A stretch of 10,863 nucleotides of DNA, taken from NCBI GenBank assembly GCA_903831485.1, contig CAIKXW010000063.1, positions 1 through 10,863 of the forward strand. Reading direction: 5' to 3'. Position numbers and translations under genes: made by a program. The DNA is from an uncultured Alphaproteobacteria bacterium (GTDB taxonomy: Bacteria; Pseudomonadota; Alphaproteobacteria; Caulobacterales; Hyphomonadaceae). The notes under the pieces were generated by a model that was not told the DNA's origin, ran no database searches, and saw only the letters and a program-made list of their open reading frames with translations. Of the stretch, positions 1-6,670 are shown one piece after another. The stretch's first letter is position 1. Each line of letters opens with the position of its first letter.

Positions 1-433
1 GATGCCGCATGCGGCTCATTTCCAGCTCGCGCAGCGCGCCGGAAATCTGGCTACGGCACCGATCGACCCAGGCCTGCGTCCCGCGCTTGTGGATCACTGT
101 CTCATAGACCAGCGAGACCGCCTTGTCGGCGAGCCCCGTCGCCAGCGCACACACCCGCATCGCTTCGCGCCGCTCCGCGCCCGCCGGCGGCATCATCACC
201 AGCGCCGGCGGCGCCAGGTGGTCCAGCGCATCAAGGATCGTGAAACTGTCCACCAACGCCTCGCCCGTGTTCAGCACCAGCGTCGGCACGCGCATCAGCG
301 GATTGTACGCCGCGATCTTGTCCGCATCGCCGAACACAGACCACGGCCGGTGCTCGAACGGCATGCCGTAAAGCCGCATCGCGATGGCGACGCGCCGGAC
401 GAACGGGCTGTCATACTGGCCGATCAGAATCAC
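1..433 (-). CDS. Glutathione S-transferase family protein (partial, C-terminus cut off)
   Basis: The 144 visible codons encode the thioredoxin-like N-terminal domain and the start of the helical domain of a cytosolic glutathione S-transferase; the 3' end lies outside the window, and the family is usually about 200 residues. It begins V(M)ILIGQYDSPFVRRVAIA, the strand-helix opening in which S9-P10 sits at the glutathione site. It continues with NPLMRVPTLV, where P50 is the expected cis-proline, and DSFTILDAL, where D62-S63 match the glutamyl-binding motif. The family conjugates or transfers glutathione; the substrate cannot be told from sequence. I chose the GTG at 433 because a perfect AGGAGG lies 6 bases upstream. 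An in-frame ATG at 463 would add ten residues that look unlike a GST start. The gene is divergent from the cytochrome bd operon. Family assignment is firm, subclass unknown. Confidence 0.88.
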   Translation of the reverse strand, partial: MILIGQYDSPFVRRVAIAMRLYGMPFEHRPWSVFGDADKIAAYNPLMRVPTLVLNTGEALVDSFTILDALDHLAPPALVMMPPAGAERREAMRVCALATGLADKAVSLVYETVIHKRGTQAWVDRCRSQISGALRELEMSRMRH

Positions 434-439
434 GGACTG

Positions 440-445
440 CCTCCT
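440..445 (-). promoter_or_regulatory. Ribosome binding site that fixes the GST start
   Basis: The plus strand reads CCTCCT, that is AGGAGG on the minus strand. It lies 6 bases upstream of the GTG at 433 and supports that start over the in-frame ATG at 463, which would place this site inside the coding region. Confidence 0.75.
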
Positions 446-668
446 GTCCCGCCATAACAGCATGTCGGTTATCGGCCGCGCAACGCAAACACGCGCGTAA
501 CCCATGGAAAACCCGACGAAAATGCCGCATATCGCGAACCAATTGTCACCTTCCGGACAGTATGCGCCAACTCCATGTGTTAGGAACGCGCTTGGGTCGG
601 ACGGGGCCTGACAGCGTCCGCGCCTGATGCTGCTGAGACGAACGACCCAGCGATCGGTCTTTCAGGTT

Positions 669-674
669 GGGAGG
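669..674 (+). promoter_or_regulatory. Ribosome binding site that fixes the cydA start
   Basis: GGGAGG lies 7 bases upstream of the GTG at 682. The longer in-frame TTG start at 667 would overlap this site and add five residues (MGGST) not expected in the family, so GTG 682 is preferred. Confidence 0.75.
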
Positions 675-681
675 CTCGACG

Positions 682-2079
682 GTGGAATTCGACGCCCTGC
701 TGCTCTCGCGCCTGCAGTTCGCCTTCACCATCGGCTTCCACATAATCTTCCCGGCCTTCACCATCGGCCTCGCCTCCTTCCTCGCCGTGCTCGAAGGCCT
801 CTGGCTGAAGACGAAGAACCCCGTCTACCGCAACCTCTATCTCTTCTGGGTCAAGATCTTCGCCCTCTCCTTCGGCATGGGCGTCGTGTCGGGGGTGGTG
901 ATGAGCTACCAGCTCGGCACAAACTGGAGCGTTTTCTCGGCGCAGGTCGGCAGCGTCATCGGGCCACTGTTCGCCTATGAAGTTCTCACCGCATTCTTCC
1001 TCGAGGCGTCCTTCCTCGGCATCATGCTGTTCGGCTGGAAGCGCGTCGGCCCGAGGCTGCACTTCTTCGCCACCTGCATGGTCGCCATCGGCACGCTGAT
1101 GAGCGCCTTCTGGATCCTCGCCGCCAATTCCTGGATGCAGACACCGCAGGGCTTTGCCTTCGCCGACGACGGCACGATGGTCGCGACAGATTTCGTGCAG
1201 GTGATCTTCAACCCCTCCCTGCCGGCGCGCTTCGCGCACATGGTCCTCGCCGCCTACCTCACCACCGCAATGGTCGTCGCCGGCGCCTCGGCCTTCACGC
1301 TGCTGACGAAGAAGGCTGTCGCCGAAGGCGGAACGGCGCTGCGTATGGGCGTGCTGATGATGGCGATCGTCGCGCCGCTCCAGATTGTGGCCGGCCACGA
1401 GAGCGGCAAGGTCGCCCACGAATACCAGCCAGCCAAGGTCGCCGCGATGGAGGGTTGGTGGGAAACTCGCACGCAGCAGCCGACGCTGTTGTTCGGCTGG
1501 CCCGACGAGCAGGCGGAAACCACCCACGCCGCGATCGGCATCCCCGGCATGGGCTCATGGTTCGTCGCCGGCGACGCCAACGCCGAATTGCAGGGCCTGA
1601 AGGCCTTTCCGAAGGAAGACCGCCCGCCGGTGTGGATCACTTTCTGGGCCTTCCGCATCATGGTCGGGATGGGCCTCGCCATGGTGGCGCTCGGCGTCTG
1701 GGGCGTAGCAGTCTGGGCGCTGAAACGCATCGACCGCGCCAGCCTCTATCACCGCGCCCTTGTCCTCGCCGCACCGTCCGGCTTCATCGCTGTCCTCGCA
1801 GGCTGGATATCCGCTGAAGTCGGCCGCCAGCCCTACGTCGTCTATGGAGTCCTCCGAACCGCTGACGCCGTGTCGCCTGTCGCGGCAGGAACGGTTGCGA
1901 CCTCCCTGCTCTTCTTCATGATCGTCTATGCCATCGTCTTCTCGGCCGGCGCGCTCTACATCCTGCGCCTCATGGCCAAGGGCCCTGAAACGCACGAGCC
2001 CACGCCGGAAGAGACCAGCGAACCACCCGGATCGCCGCTGGCGACCGGCGTCGCGAGCGCCGCAGAGAAGGGAGCCTGA
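682..2079 (+). CDS. cydA: Cytochrome bd quinol oxidase subunit I, cyanide-insensitive (CioA) type
   Basis: This is the catalytic subunit of a cytochrome bd oxidase in the inner membrane; it oxidises quinol and reduces oxygen to water without pumping protons. The 465-residue protein (GTG start) opens EFDALLLSRLQFAFTIGFH. The ligands known from E. coli CydA are all present: H20 (E. coli H19), H186 and M327 (E. coli M393, in FRIM) for the haems, E100 and E108 (E. coli E99 and E107) in the proton channel, and the quinol-site residues K252 and E257 with exactly the E. coli numbering. The GRQP motif is at 381-384. From K252 to the methionine ligand there are 75 residues against 141 in E. coli, so the Q-loop is the short form typical of CioA-type enzymes. 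The last 30 residues are a hydrophilic Pro/Glu-rich tail. cydB follows 5 bases downstream. The symbol cioA would be equally apt. Confidence 0.97.
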   Translation: MEFDALLLSRLQFAFTIGFHIIFPAFTIGLASFLAVLEGLWLKTKNPVYRNLYLFWVKIFALSFGMGVVSGVVMSYQLGTNWSVFSAQVGSVIGPLFAYEVLTAFFLEASFLGIMLFGWKRVGPRLHFFATCMVAIGTLMSAFWILAANSWMQTPQGFAFADDGTMVATDFVQVIFNPSLPARFAHMVLAAYLTTAMVVAGASAFTLLTKKAVAEGGTALRMGVLMMAIVAPLQIVAGHESGKVAHEYQPAKVAAMEGWWETRTQQPTLLFGWPDEQAETTHAAIGIPGMGSWFVAGDANAELQGLKAFPKEDRPPVWITFWAFRIMVGMGLAMVALGVWGVAVWALKRIDRASLYHRALVLAAPSGFIAVLAGWISAEVGRQPYVVYGVLRTADAVSPVAAGTVATSLLFFMIVYAIVFSAGALYILRLMAKGPETHEPTPEETSEPPGSPLATGVASAAEKGA

Positions 2080-2084
2080 CGCCC

Positions 2085-3113
2085 ATGTTCGGCATCGAAC
2101 TCTCCATGATCTGGGCGGTCCTCATCGCGGTCGCTGTCTTCCTCTATGTCGCCCTCGACGGCTTCGATCTCGGCGTCGGCATCCTCTTCCCCTTCGCCAA
2201 GGACCCGCGCGAACGCGACCACATGCAGGCCGCCATCGCCCCCGTGTGGGACGGCAACGAGACATGGCTGGTCCTGGGGGGCGGCGGGCTCTTTGCGGCC
2301 TTCCCGAAAGCCTACGCCGCTCTCATGCCCGCCCTCTACATGCCGATCACACTGATGCTGCTGGCGCTCATCTTCCGCGGTGTGGCGTTCGAGTTCCGCC
2401 ATCATGGCCGCAAGACCGGCAAGAAATGGTGGACCATCGCCTTCTCGGGCGGCTCGATGGCGGCAGCAGCCTCACAGGGTCTCGTGCTCGGCGGGTTCAT
2501 CCAGGGCGTCAATGTCGTCGACGGGGGCTTCGTCGGTGGCCCGCTCGACTGGCTGACCCCCTTCTCGCTCCTTGTTGCGGCTTCACTGGTGATTGGCTAC
2601 GCGCTTCTCGGCGCCGCATGGCTGGTCTTCAAGACAGAGGGCGAACTGTTCGAGCGCGCCCGCCACTGGGTTAAGCGCCTCGCCGTCCTTTCCGCACTCG
2701 GCATGGCCGGCGTCAGCCTCGCGACCCTGAGCGTCGATCCCCGCGTCACCGAGCGCTGGGGCGTCACCATGACCAGCATCGACTGGCCGACCTTCGCCAC
2801 CCTCGCGCCGCTCCCCATCGTCGCCGGCGCCCTGATCTTCCTGCTCTGGCGTGACGCCGACCTCCGCCGCCACTCCCAGCCTTATCTCTACAGCGTCGCG
2901 CTTTTCCTCGTCGGCTATGTCGGCCTCGCCGTAAGCCTTTGGCCCTACATTGTGCCGTTCCAGATGACGCCAGCCGAAGCCGCTGCCGCCGACAACGCGC
3001 TGGCGCTCATGCTATGGGGGGCGATCCCGATGCTGCCGGTGATCCTCGGCTATACGGCCTACGTCTACTGGCTCTTCCGCGCCAAGGTGACCGATGAAGC
3101 CGCCTACCATTGA
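2085..3113 (+). CDS. cydB: Cytochrome bd quinol oxidase subunit II
   Basis: This membrane subunit pairs with CydA, stabilises the haem groups and helps form the oxygen and proton paths. It has 342 residues, a normal length for the shorter CioB-like members. It shows the family signature: a first membrane helix running into ALDGFDLGVG (D25 and D28), then WDGNETWLVLGGGGLFAAFP (W55, D56, E59), and further hydrophobic helices to the end. The ATG lies 5 bases after the cydA stop, with GGGAG about 10 bases upstream inside the cydA tail, so the two are surely co-transcribed and probably translated together. The next gene, a small membrane peptide, begins inside the last codons of cydB. No cydC or cydD assembly genes are seen in the window. 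Confidence 0.97.
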   Translation: MFGIELSMIWAVLIAVAVFLYVALDGFDLGVGILFPFAKDPRERDHMQAAIAPVWDGNETWLVLGGGGLFAAFPKAYAALMPALYMPITLMLLALIFRGVAFEFRHHGRKTGKKWWTIAFSGGSMAAAASQGLVLGGFIQGVNVVDGGFVGGPLDWLTPFSLLVAASLVIGYALLGAAWLVFKTEGELFERARHWVKRLAVLSALGMAGVSLATLSVDPRVTERWGVTMTSIDWPTFATLAPLPIVAGALIFLLWRDADLRRHSQPYLYSVALFLVGYVGLAVSLWPYIVPFQMTPAEAAAADNALALMLWGAIPMLPVILGYTAYVYWLFRAKVTDEAAYH

Positions 3114-3243
3114 AGGCCCGCCCGAACCCGGCGACCCGAAGCGCCCCCTCGGCAAGAGCCTGCTCTGGTTCGCCGCACTCTGGGTCGGCGGCCTCGCCTC
3201 GGTCGCGGCGGTCGCATACGCGCTCAGGGCGATGATCGTCTAG
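3094..3243 (+). CDS. DUF2474-like single-helix small protein of the cytochrome bd operon
   Basis: This 49-residue frame starts with ATG 20 bases before the cydB stop, in another frame, with AAGGTGA just upstream as ribosome binding site. The first 20 residues are polar and proline-rich. Residues 23-48 form one membrane helix with the pattern LLWFAALWVGGLAS (W25, W30, G32-G33), which matches small DUF2474 proteins known to follow short-Q-loop cydAB genes. By analogy with CydX it probably binds the oxidase and stabilises its haem site; this role is inferred. The stop TAG at 3241-3243 shares CTAG with the stop of the convergent hydrolase. Position, ribosome binding site and composition together make it a real gene. 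Confidence 0.85.
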   Translation: MKPPTIEGPPEPGDPKRPLGKSLLWFAALWVGGLASVAAVAYALRAMIV

Positions 3244-4190
3244 GACCGCTCCGCCAGAAACGCACGCAATGGCGCCAGCGACTCCGCCGGCGCTTCTTCA
3301 TGCGGCACATGGCCAAGCGCCGGAAACGACACCAGCCGGCTGTCCGACAGGTTCCTCGTGTAGTCCGCTGCATTGCTGAACGGGATCAGCGCATCCTTCT
3401 CGCCCCACAGCAGGAGCACGGGCGCCTTGATGCTCCGCAGCAGCGGCTCAGGCTCGACAAGCACCGTCTGCTCCATCCGCCCCAGCAACGCCTTGCGGGC
3501 GCCTGGCGCCAGCATCAGGTCGTGATAGCGATCCACCGTCGCGGGCGTGAGCACCGAAGGATCGCCATAGCTCGGCTCCAGGTTCATCTCCAGAAGCGCC
3601 TTCGGCAGCACATACTGCATCGCCTGCATCGCCTGCAACGCCATCGGCACATCAGGCGCCTTGCCGTATTCGAACCCCGGACTCGCAAAGCCATCCGGCG
3701 AGATCAGCACAAGCTTGTCCGTCCGCTCCGGGTGCTTGGCCGCGAACGTCCACGCGATGCGGCCACCCAGCGAATTGCCGATCAGCGTGGCCCGCGCAAC
3801 GCCGCGCTGGTCCATCAGCGCCACGATCAACGTGATGCTGCGCGCATCGGTGTAGTCATTCGTCGGGTCCGGCGGCGACAGGCCCGCGCCCGGCAGATCC
3901 AGCCGGATGACGCGGTATTCTCCCGCAAGCGCCTGCGCCCACGCCTCCCACGTATGCAGGCTCGACCCGAACCCATGCAGCATCACAAGGGCTGGCGCAT
4001 CGCGCGGCCCCTCATCGCGCACATGAAGCTGCGCGCCGGCAATCCCGGTCATGTCTGCCGGGCTGCGCAGATAAAGCGCCTCCAGGTCCGCGCGCGACCG
4101 ATCCGGCGTCCACAGCCAGATCGCGGCGCCGACGAGAGCGACGACAACCAGGCCGAGGATGATCAGCAACACGCGTTTCATGCGGCTCAC
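3240..4190 (-). CDS. Membrane-anchored alpha/beta hydrolase
   Basis: The 316-residue protein has an N-terminal membrane anchor (about residues 7-27) and then a complete alpha/beta-hydrolase domain, presumably outside the inner membrane. Visible features are HGFG at 72-75 (oxyanion hole), DLPGAGLS at 98-105, the nucleophile elbow GNSLGG with S140, the acid D266 in LLLWGEKDALIP, and the histidine H294 in ALGHVPHEE. A Met/Ala/Gln-rich lid segment lies around 182-205. The substrate is unknown; lipid or small-ester hydrolysis is plausible. The GTG start at 4190 overlaps the stop of the upstream BciA-like gene as GTGA, which suggests translational coupling. The ATG at 4181 is an alternative start giving MKRVLL. 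I considered BchO, the photosynthetic hydrolase, because of the neighbour, but this protein resembles general lipase/esterase-type members more. Family certain, function open. Confidence 0.9.
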   Translation of the reverse strand: MSRMKRVLLIILGLVVVALVGAAIWLWTPDRSRADLEALYLRSPADMTGIAGAQLHVRDEGPRDAPALVMLHGFGSSLHTWEAWAQALAGEYRVIRLDLPGAGLSPPDPTNDYTDARSITLIVALMDQRGVARATLIGNSLGGRIAWTFAAKHPERTDKLVLISPDGFASPGFEYGKAPDVPMALQAMQAMQYVLPKALLEMNLEPSYGDPSVLTPATVDRYHDLMLAPGARKALLGRMEQTVLVEPEPLLRSIKAPVLLLWGEKDALIPFSNAADYTRNLSDSRLVSFPALGHVPHEEAPAESLAPLRAFLAERS

Positions 4191-5197
4191 GAGAACACGC
4201 TGTGCGCGCCGCGCTCGATGGACGCTTCGCCCGCGATGACGCGTGCGTAGTGATCGAACAACGTGTCGGCGCCGGTCGACGGCGTTGCGTCCGCGTCGTA
4301 GCGGCCGGCCTTGTCGTCCCAGACCAGCATCGACTCTGTCGCATAGTACCGCCCGATCCGCGCCAGCTCCGCCTTGTCGCGCATCGCAGGAACCACCCTG
4401 CCCGCAGCCGACAGCGCCGCGATGATCGCATCCAGCATCGCCACCGGCGCGCGCGAGAAACGCGGCTCACGGCCCAGCAGCGCAAACAGCTTCTCGCCCT
4501 GCTCGCGCGGCGTGATCGCCGGCCCCGGCCCGCCGATGGGGAGCACGCGATTGCTCCGCGCCGGATCGCTGACGCAGTCGGCAAGATAGCGCCCAAGATC
4601 ATCGTCGCTGATCGGCTTGCACGCCGTCAGCTTGCCATCGCCAAACATCAGGAACGGTTTGCCACGCTGCACACGCGCGATCTGCCCCGACAGCGACTTG
4701 AAAAAAGCCGTCGCCCGCACGATCGAGTAATCTAGACCCGACGCGACCAGCTCCTGCTCGAAGGCCAGCTTGGCCTTCTGGAATTCCAGCTGCGGCTTCT
4801 GCACACAGATCGCCGACAGCAGCACGAACTTCGTGACGCCTGCAGCCTTCGCCGCCTTCAGCGCATGGGAATGCGCCAGATGATCAACCGCCCACGCATC
4901 CTTCGGCGCGCCCGTCCGCGACGCCATGCATGAGACGACCGCATCAAATCGCTCGCTGCGAAGCCCTACCCGGGCCAGCACGTCCGCATCGATCGCATCG
5001 CCAAACCGCGTCTCCGCCCCGGCGAACATGTCTGGGCTGCGCTCGCGCCCCGGGCGCACCAGGCACACCATCTCATGCCCCGCCGCCACCAGCGCCCGCA
5101 CTGTCGCCATGCCGATCGCGCCCGTGGCCCCAAGCATGAGGACGCGGCGGCGTGCGGTGGGCTGTTCCATGTTTCCTGCGGGGGCTTGGTCAGTCAT
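4187..5197 (-). CDS. BciA-type 3,8-divinyl (proto)chlorophyllide 8-vinyl reductase homologue
   Basis: This 336-residue atypical short-chain dehydrogenase has a Rossmann motif GATGAIG at 23-29 and the hallmarks of the BciA/plant DVR family: VVSCMASRTGAPKDAW (87-102), LLSAICVQKPQLEFQKAKL (126-144), RATAFFKSLSGQ (161-172), FGDGKLTACKPISDDDLG (185-202), LPIGGPGPAITPREQGE, and GRYYATESML near the end. Known BciA enzymes use NADPH to reduce the 8-vinyl group of divinyl chlorophyllides in (bacterio)chlorophyll synthesis. The motifs are close enough to call a true homologue, but no other bch, crt or puf gene is in the window. Either the organism is phototrophic with bciA outside its photosynthesis cluster, or the protein has another substrate. 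The downstream hydrolase overlaps by 4 bases. ATG 5197 gives the full frame; ATG 5170, with AGGA just upstream, is a credible alternative start. Confidence 0.85.
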   Translation of the reverse strand: MTDQAPAGNMEQPTARRRVLMLGATGAIGMATVRALVAAGHEMVCLVRPGRERSPDMFAGAETRFGDAIDADVLARVGLRSERFDAVVSCMASRTGAPKDAWAVDHLAHSHALKAAKAAGVTKFVLLSAICVQKPQLEFQKAKLAFEQELVASGLDYSIVRATAFFKSLSGQIARVQRGKPFLMFGDGKLTACKPISDDDLGRYLADCVSDPARSNRVLPIGGPGPAITPREQGEKLFALLGREPRFSRAPVAMLDAIIAALSAAGRVVPAMRDKAELARIGRYYATESMLVWDDKAGRYDADATPSTGADTLFDHYARVIAGEASIERGAHSVFS

Positions 5198-5271
5198 GCC
5201 TGTTTATGGTCGGGCTTGTCGTTTGGCTCAATGGCGCATCAGCCACCTTGTAGCCGGCCTATCTGGCGCCT

Positions 5272-5296
5272 CCGCCGCCTTTGTCCTAAACGGCGG
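5272..5296 (+). promoter_or_regulatory. Small hairpin in the metZ leader
   Basis: CCGCCG at 5272-5277 and CGGCGG at 5291-5296 can form a 6-bp all-GC stem with a 13-base loop, ending 25 bases before the metZ ATG. The 124-bp divergent region 5198-5321 must hold the promoters of metZ and the BciA-like gene. I see no SAM-II riboswitch core here. The hairpin may be chance in GC-rich DNA. Confidence 0.25.
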
Positions 5297-5321
5297 TCCC
5301 ACGCATCAAAAGGCAGCCGCC

Positions 5322-6527
5322 ATGACCGAGCATCCGAAAAAGGGCAATTCCGGCAAATGGCGTCCGCAGACCATGATGGTGCGCGGCGGGCTCACCCGGT
5401 CCCAGCATGGCGAGACCTCGGAAGCGCTCTTCCTCAATTCGGGCTTCGTCTATGACAGCCCCGAGGAGCAATCCGCCCGCATGGCCGGCGAGAAGCCCGG
5501 CTACATCTACAGCCGGTACGCCAACCCCACCGTCCGCATGTTCGAGGAACGCCTCGCGCAAATCGAAGGCGCCGAGGATTGCCGCGCCACCGCCAGCGGC
5601 ATGGCCGCCATCCACACCATGCTGGTCGCCCCGATCAAGCCCGGCGACCGCATCATCGCGCCGCGCCAGCTGTTCTCGTCGTGCGTCTGGATCCTGAAGA
5701 ACCTGATGCCGAAAATGGGCGTCGAGGTGACCTGGCTCGACGGCTCGGACCTTCGCCAGTGGGAAGAGGCCACGCGCAAGCCGTGTCGCTTCTCCATCAT
5801 CGAGACGCCGTCCAACCCGCTCCTTGATGCGGTGGACATCCGCGCCGTGGCCGACCTCGTCCACAATGCCGGCGGCGAGCTGATCGTCGACAACATCTTC
5901 GCCTCGCCAATCCTGCAACGCCCGATCGAGCTCGGCGCCGACTGGGTCGTGTACTCCACCACCAAGCACATGGACGGACAGGGCCGCACGCTGGGCGGCG
6001 CCATCCTCGGCAAGACCAAGAAGATCGTTGACGAACTCCAGCAATACTATCGCCACACCGGCCCCTCCATGTCGCCGTTCAATGCGTGGGTCGTGCTCAA
6101 AGGCCTCGAGACGATGGACCTCCGCGTGCGCCGCATGAGCGACAACGCCCGCACGATCGCGGATCGTCTCGCGACCAACCCGAAGATCAAGGCCGTGCGC
6201 TATCCCGGCCGGAGCGATCACCCGCACCACAACACCCACGCCGCGCAGATGCCGGACGGCGGCGGCTCCATGCTCGCCTTCTCGCTGAAAGGCGGCGGCG
6301 AGGCGGCCTTCGCGATGCTCAACCGGCTCGGCCTCGTCGACATCTCCAACAATCTCGGAGATGCGAAATCGCTGATCACCCACCCGGCCACCACCACCCA
6401 CCGCACGCTCACTGCAGAGGAGCGCGCGGCGATCGGGCTGGACGACACCTGGGTGCGCCTGTCGGTCGGGCTCGAAGATCCCGAAGACATCGCCGAAGAC
6501 GTCGAACAGGCGCTAGCCGGTAGATAA
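5322..6527 (+). CDS. metZ: O-succinylhomoserine sulfhydrylase
   Basis: This PLP enzyme makes homocysteine from O-succinylhomoserine and sulfide, the direct sulfhydrylation step of methionine synthesis in the cytoplasm. The 401-residue protein fits the Cys/Met metabolism fold type I family. It has GYIYSRYANPTVRMFEERLA (Y63 and Y66 near the active site), TASGMAAIHTML, IIETPSNPL, VDNIFASP with D190 holding the PLP pyridine nitrogen, and STTKHMDGQGR with K215 as the Schiff-base lysine. The C-terminal SVGLEDPEDIAEDVEQAL is also typical. MetZ-type residues such as KHMDGQGRTLGG favour it over cystathionine gamma-synthase. The frame is open far upstream, but ATG 5322 has AAAAGG 8 bases upstream, and the extension would run through the divergent BciA-like gene. 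Confidence 0.94.
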   Translation: MTEHPKKGNSGKWRPQTMMVRGGLTRSQHGETSEALFLNSGFVYDSPEEQSARMAGEKPGYIYSRYANPTVRMFEERLAQIEGAEDCRATASGMAAIHTMLVAPIKPGDRIIAPRQLFSSCVWILKNLMPKMGVEVTWLDGSDLRQWEEATRKPCRFSIIETPSNPLLDAVDIRAVADLVHNAGGELIVDNIFASPILQRPIELGADWVVYSTTKHMDGQGRTLGGAILGKTKKIVDELQQYYRHTGPSMSPFNAWVVLKGLETMDLRVRRMSDNARTIADRLATNPKIKAVRYPGRSDHPHHNTHAAQMPDGGGSMLAFSLKGGGEAAFAMLNRLGLVDISNNLGDAKSLITHPATTTHRTLTAEERAAIGLDDTWVRLSVGLEDPEDIAEDVEQALAGR

Positions 6528-6540
6528 GCAGGCCTGAGCC

Positions 6541-6557
6541 AACCGTTTAGGCGGTTT
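6541..6557 (+). terminator. Weak stem-loop after metZ
   Basis: AACCG (6541-6545) and CGGTT (6552-6556) form a 5-bp stem with a 6-base loop, 13 bases after the metZ stop. The run of T after it is very short, so termination here would be weak at best. Confidence 0.3.
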
Positions 6558-6568
6558 CACAAAGGCTA

Positions 6569-6586
6569 TTGTTGCAAACGCAACAA
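6569..6586. promoter_or_regulatory. Perfect 7-bp inverted repeat, operator candidate upstream of yceI
   Basis: TTGTTGC-AAAC-GCAACAA is a perfect inverted repeat with a 4-base spacer, lying about 85 bases before the YceI-family start codon. There is no T run, so it does not look like a terminator. It overlaps the best -35 candidate, which fits a repressor site. The cognate regulator is unknown. Confidence 0.45.
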
Positions 6587-6600
6587 AAGCGCCCATATGT
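6572..6600 (+). promoter_or_regulatory. Possible promoter of the YceI-family gene
   Basis: TTGCAA (6572-6577) and ATATGT (6595-6600) are separated by 17 bases and resemble a sigma-70 -35/-10 pair. They lie about 70 bases before the start codon, and the -35 element falls inside the inverted repeat. This is pattern matching only. Confidence 0.35.
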
Positions 6601-6670
6601 CGATCCGAACGCAAACGCCGCGAGCCTCGCGGCAGGGGACGCGTCTGTCATTCGAAGGGACTAGTTCATC

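Larger units (their letters stand above)
434..681. promoter_or_regulatory. Divergent intergenic region between GST and the cytochrome bd operon
   Basis: About 250 bases separate the two divergent start codons, so the promoters of both units should lie here. I looked for an FNR-type site (TTGAT-N4-ATCAA) and for a clear -35/-10 pair ahead of cydA and found neither. There is no convincing small gene: the only short ATG frame, at 504-611, lacks a ribosome binding site. The function as promoter region is inferred from gene orientation only. Confidence 0.45.

Noticed and set aside
504..611. A 35-codon ATG frame in the GST/cydA gap
   Set aside because: No ribosome binding site, no recognisable composition, and it lies in the region expected to hold promoters.
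434..681. FNR/Anr-type anaerobic control site for the cyd operon
   Set aside because: No TTGAT-N4-ATCAA or close variant could be found in the region.
3240..4190. BchO, the bacteriochlorophyll-cluster hydrolase
   Set aside because: Suggested only by the BciA-like neighbour; the N-terminal membrane anchor and overall motif layout fit general lipase/esterase-type hydrolases better.
3300..4250. A 316-codon plus-strand open frame antisense to the hydrolase
   Set aside because: Arg/His/Gln-rich translation typical of a GC-rich shadow; the opposite strand encodes a complete alpha/beta hydrolase with its catalytic triad.
4926..5321. Possible 132-residue N-terminal extension of MetZ
   Set aside because: It runs antisense through the BciA-like gene, has low-complexity Ser/Arg/Pro content, and ATG 5322 has a good ribosome binding site and gives the normal family length.
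5198..5321. SAM-II type riboswitch ahead of metZ
   Set aside because: TTGTAGCC vaguely recalls the conserved core, but the GCTAAA segment and the compact pseudoknot spacing are missing.
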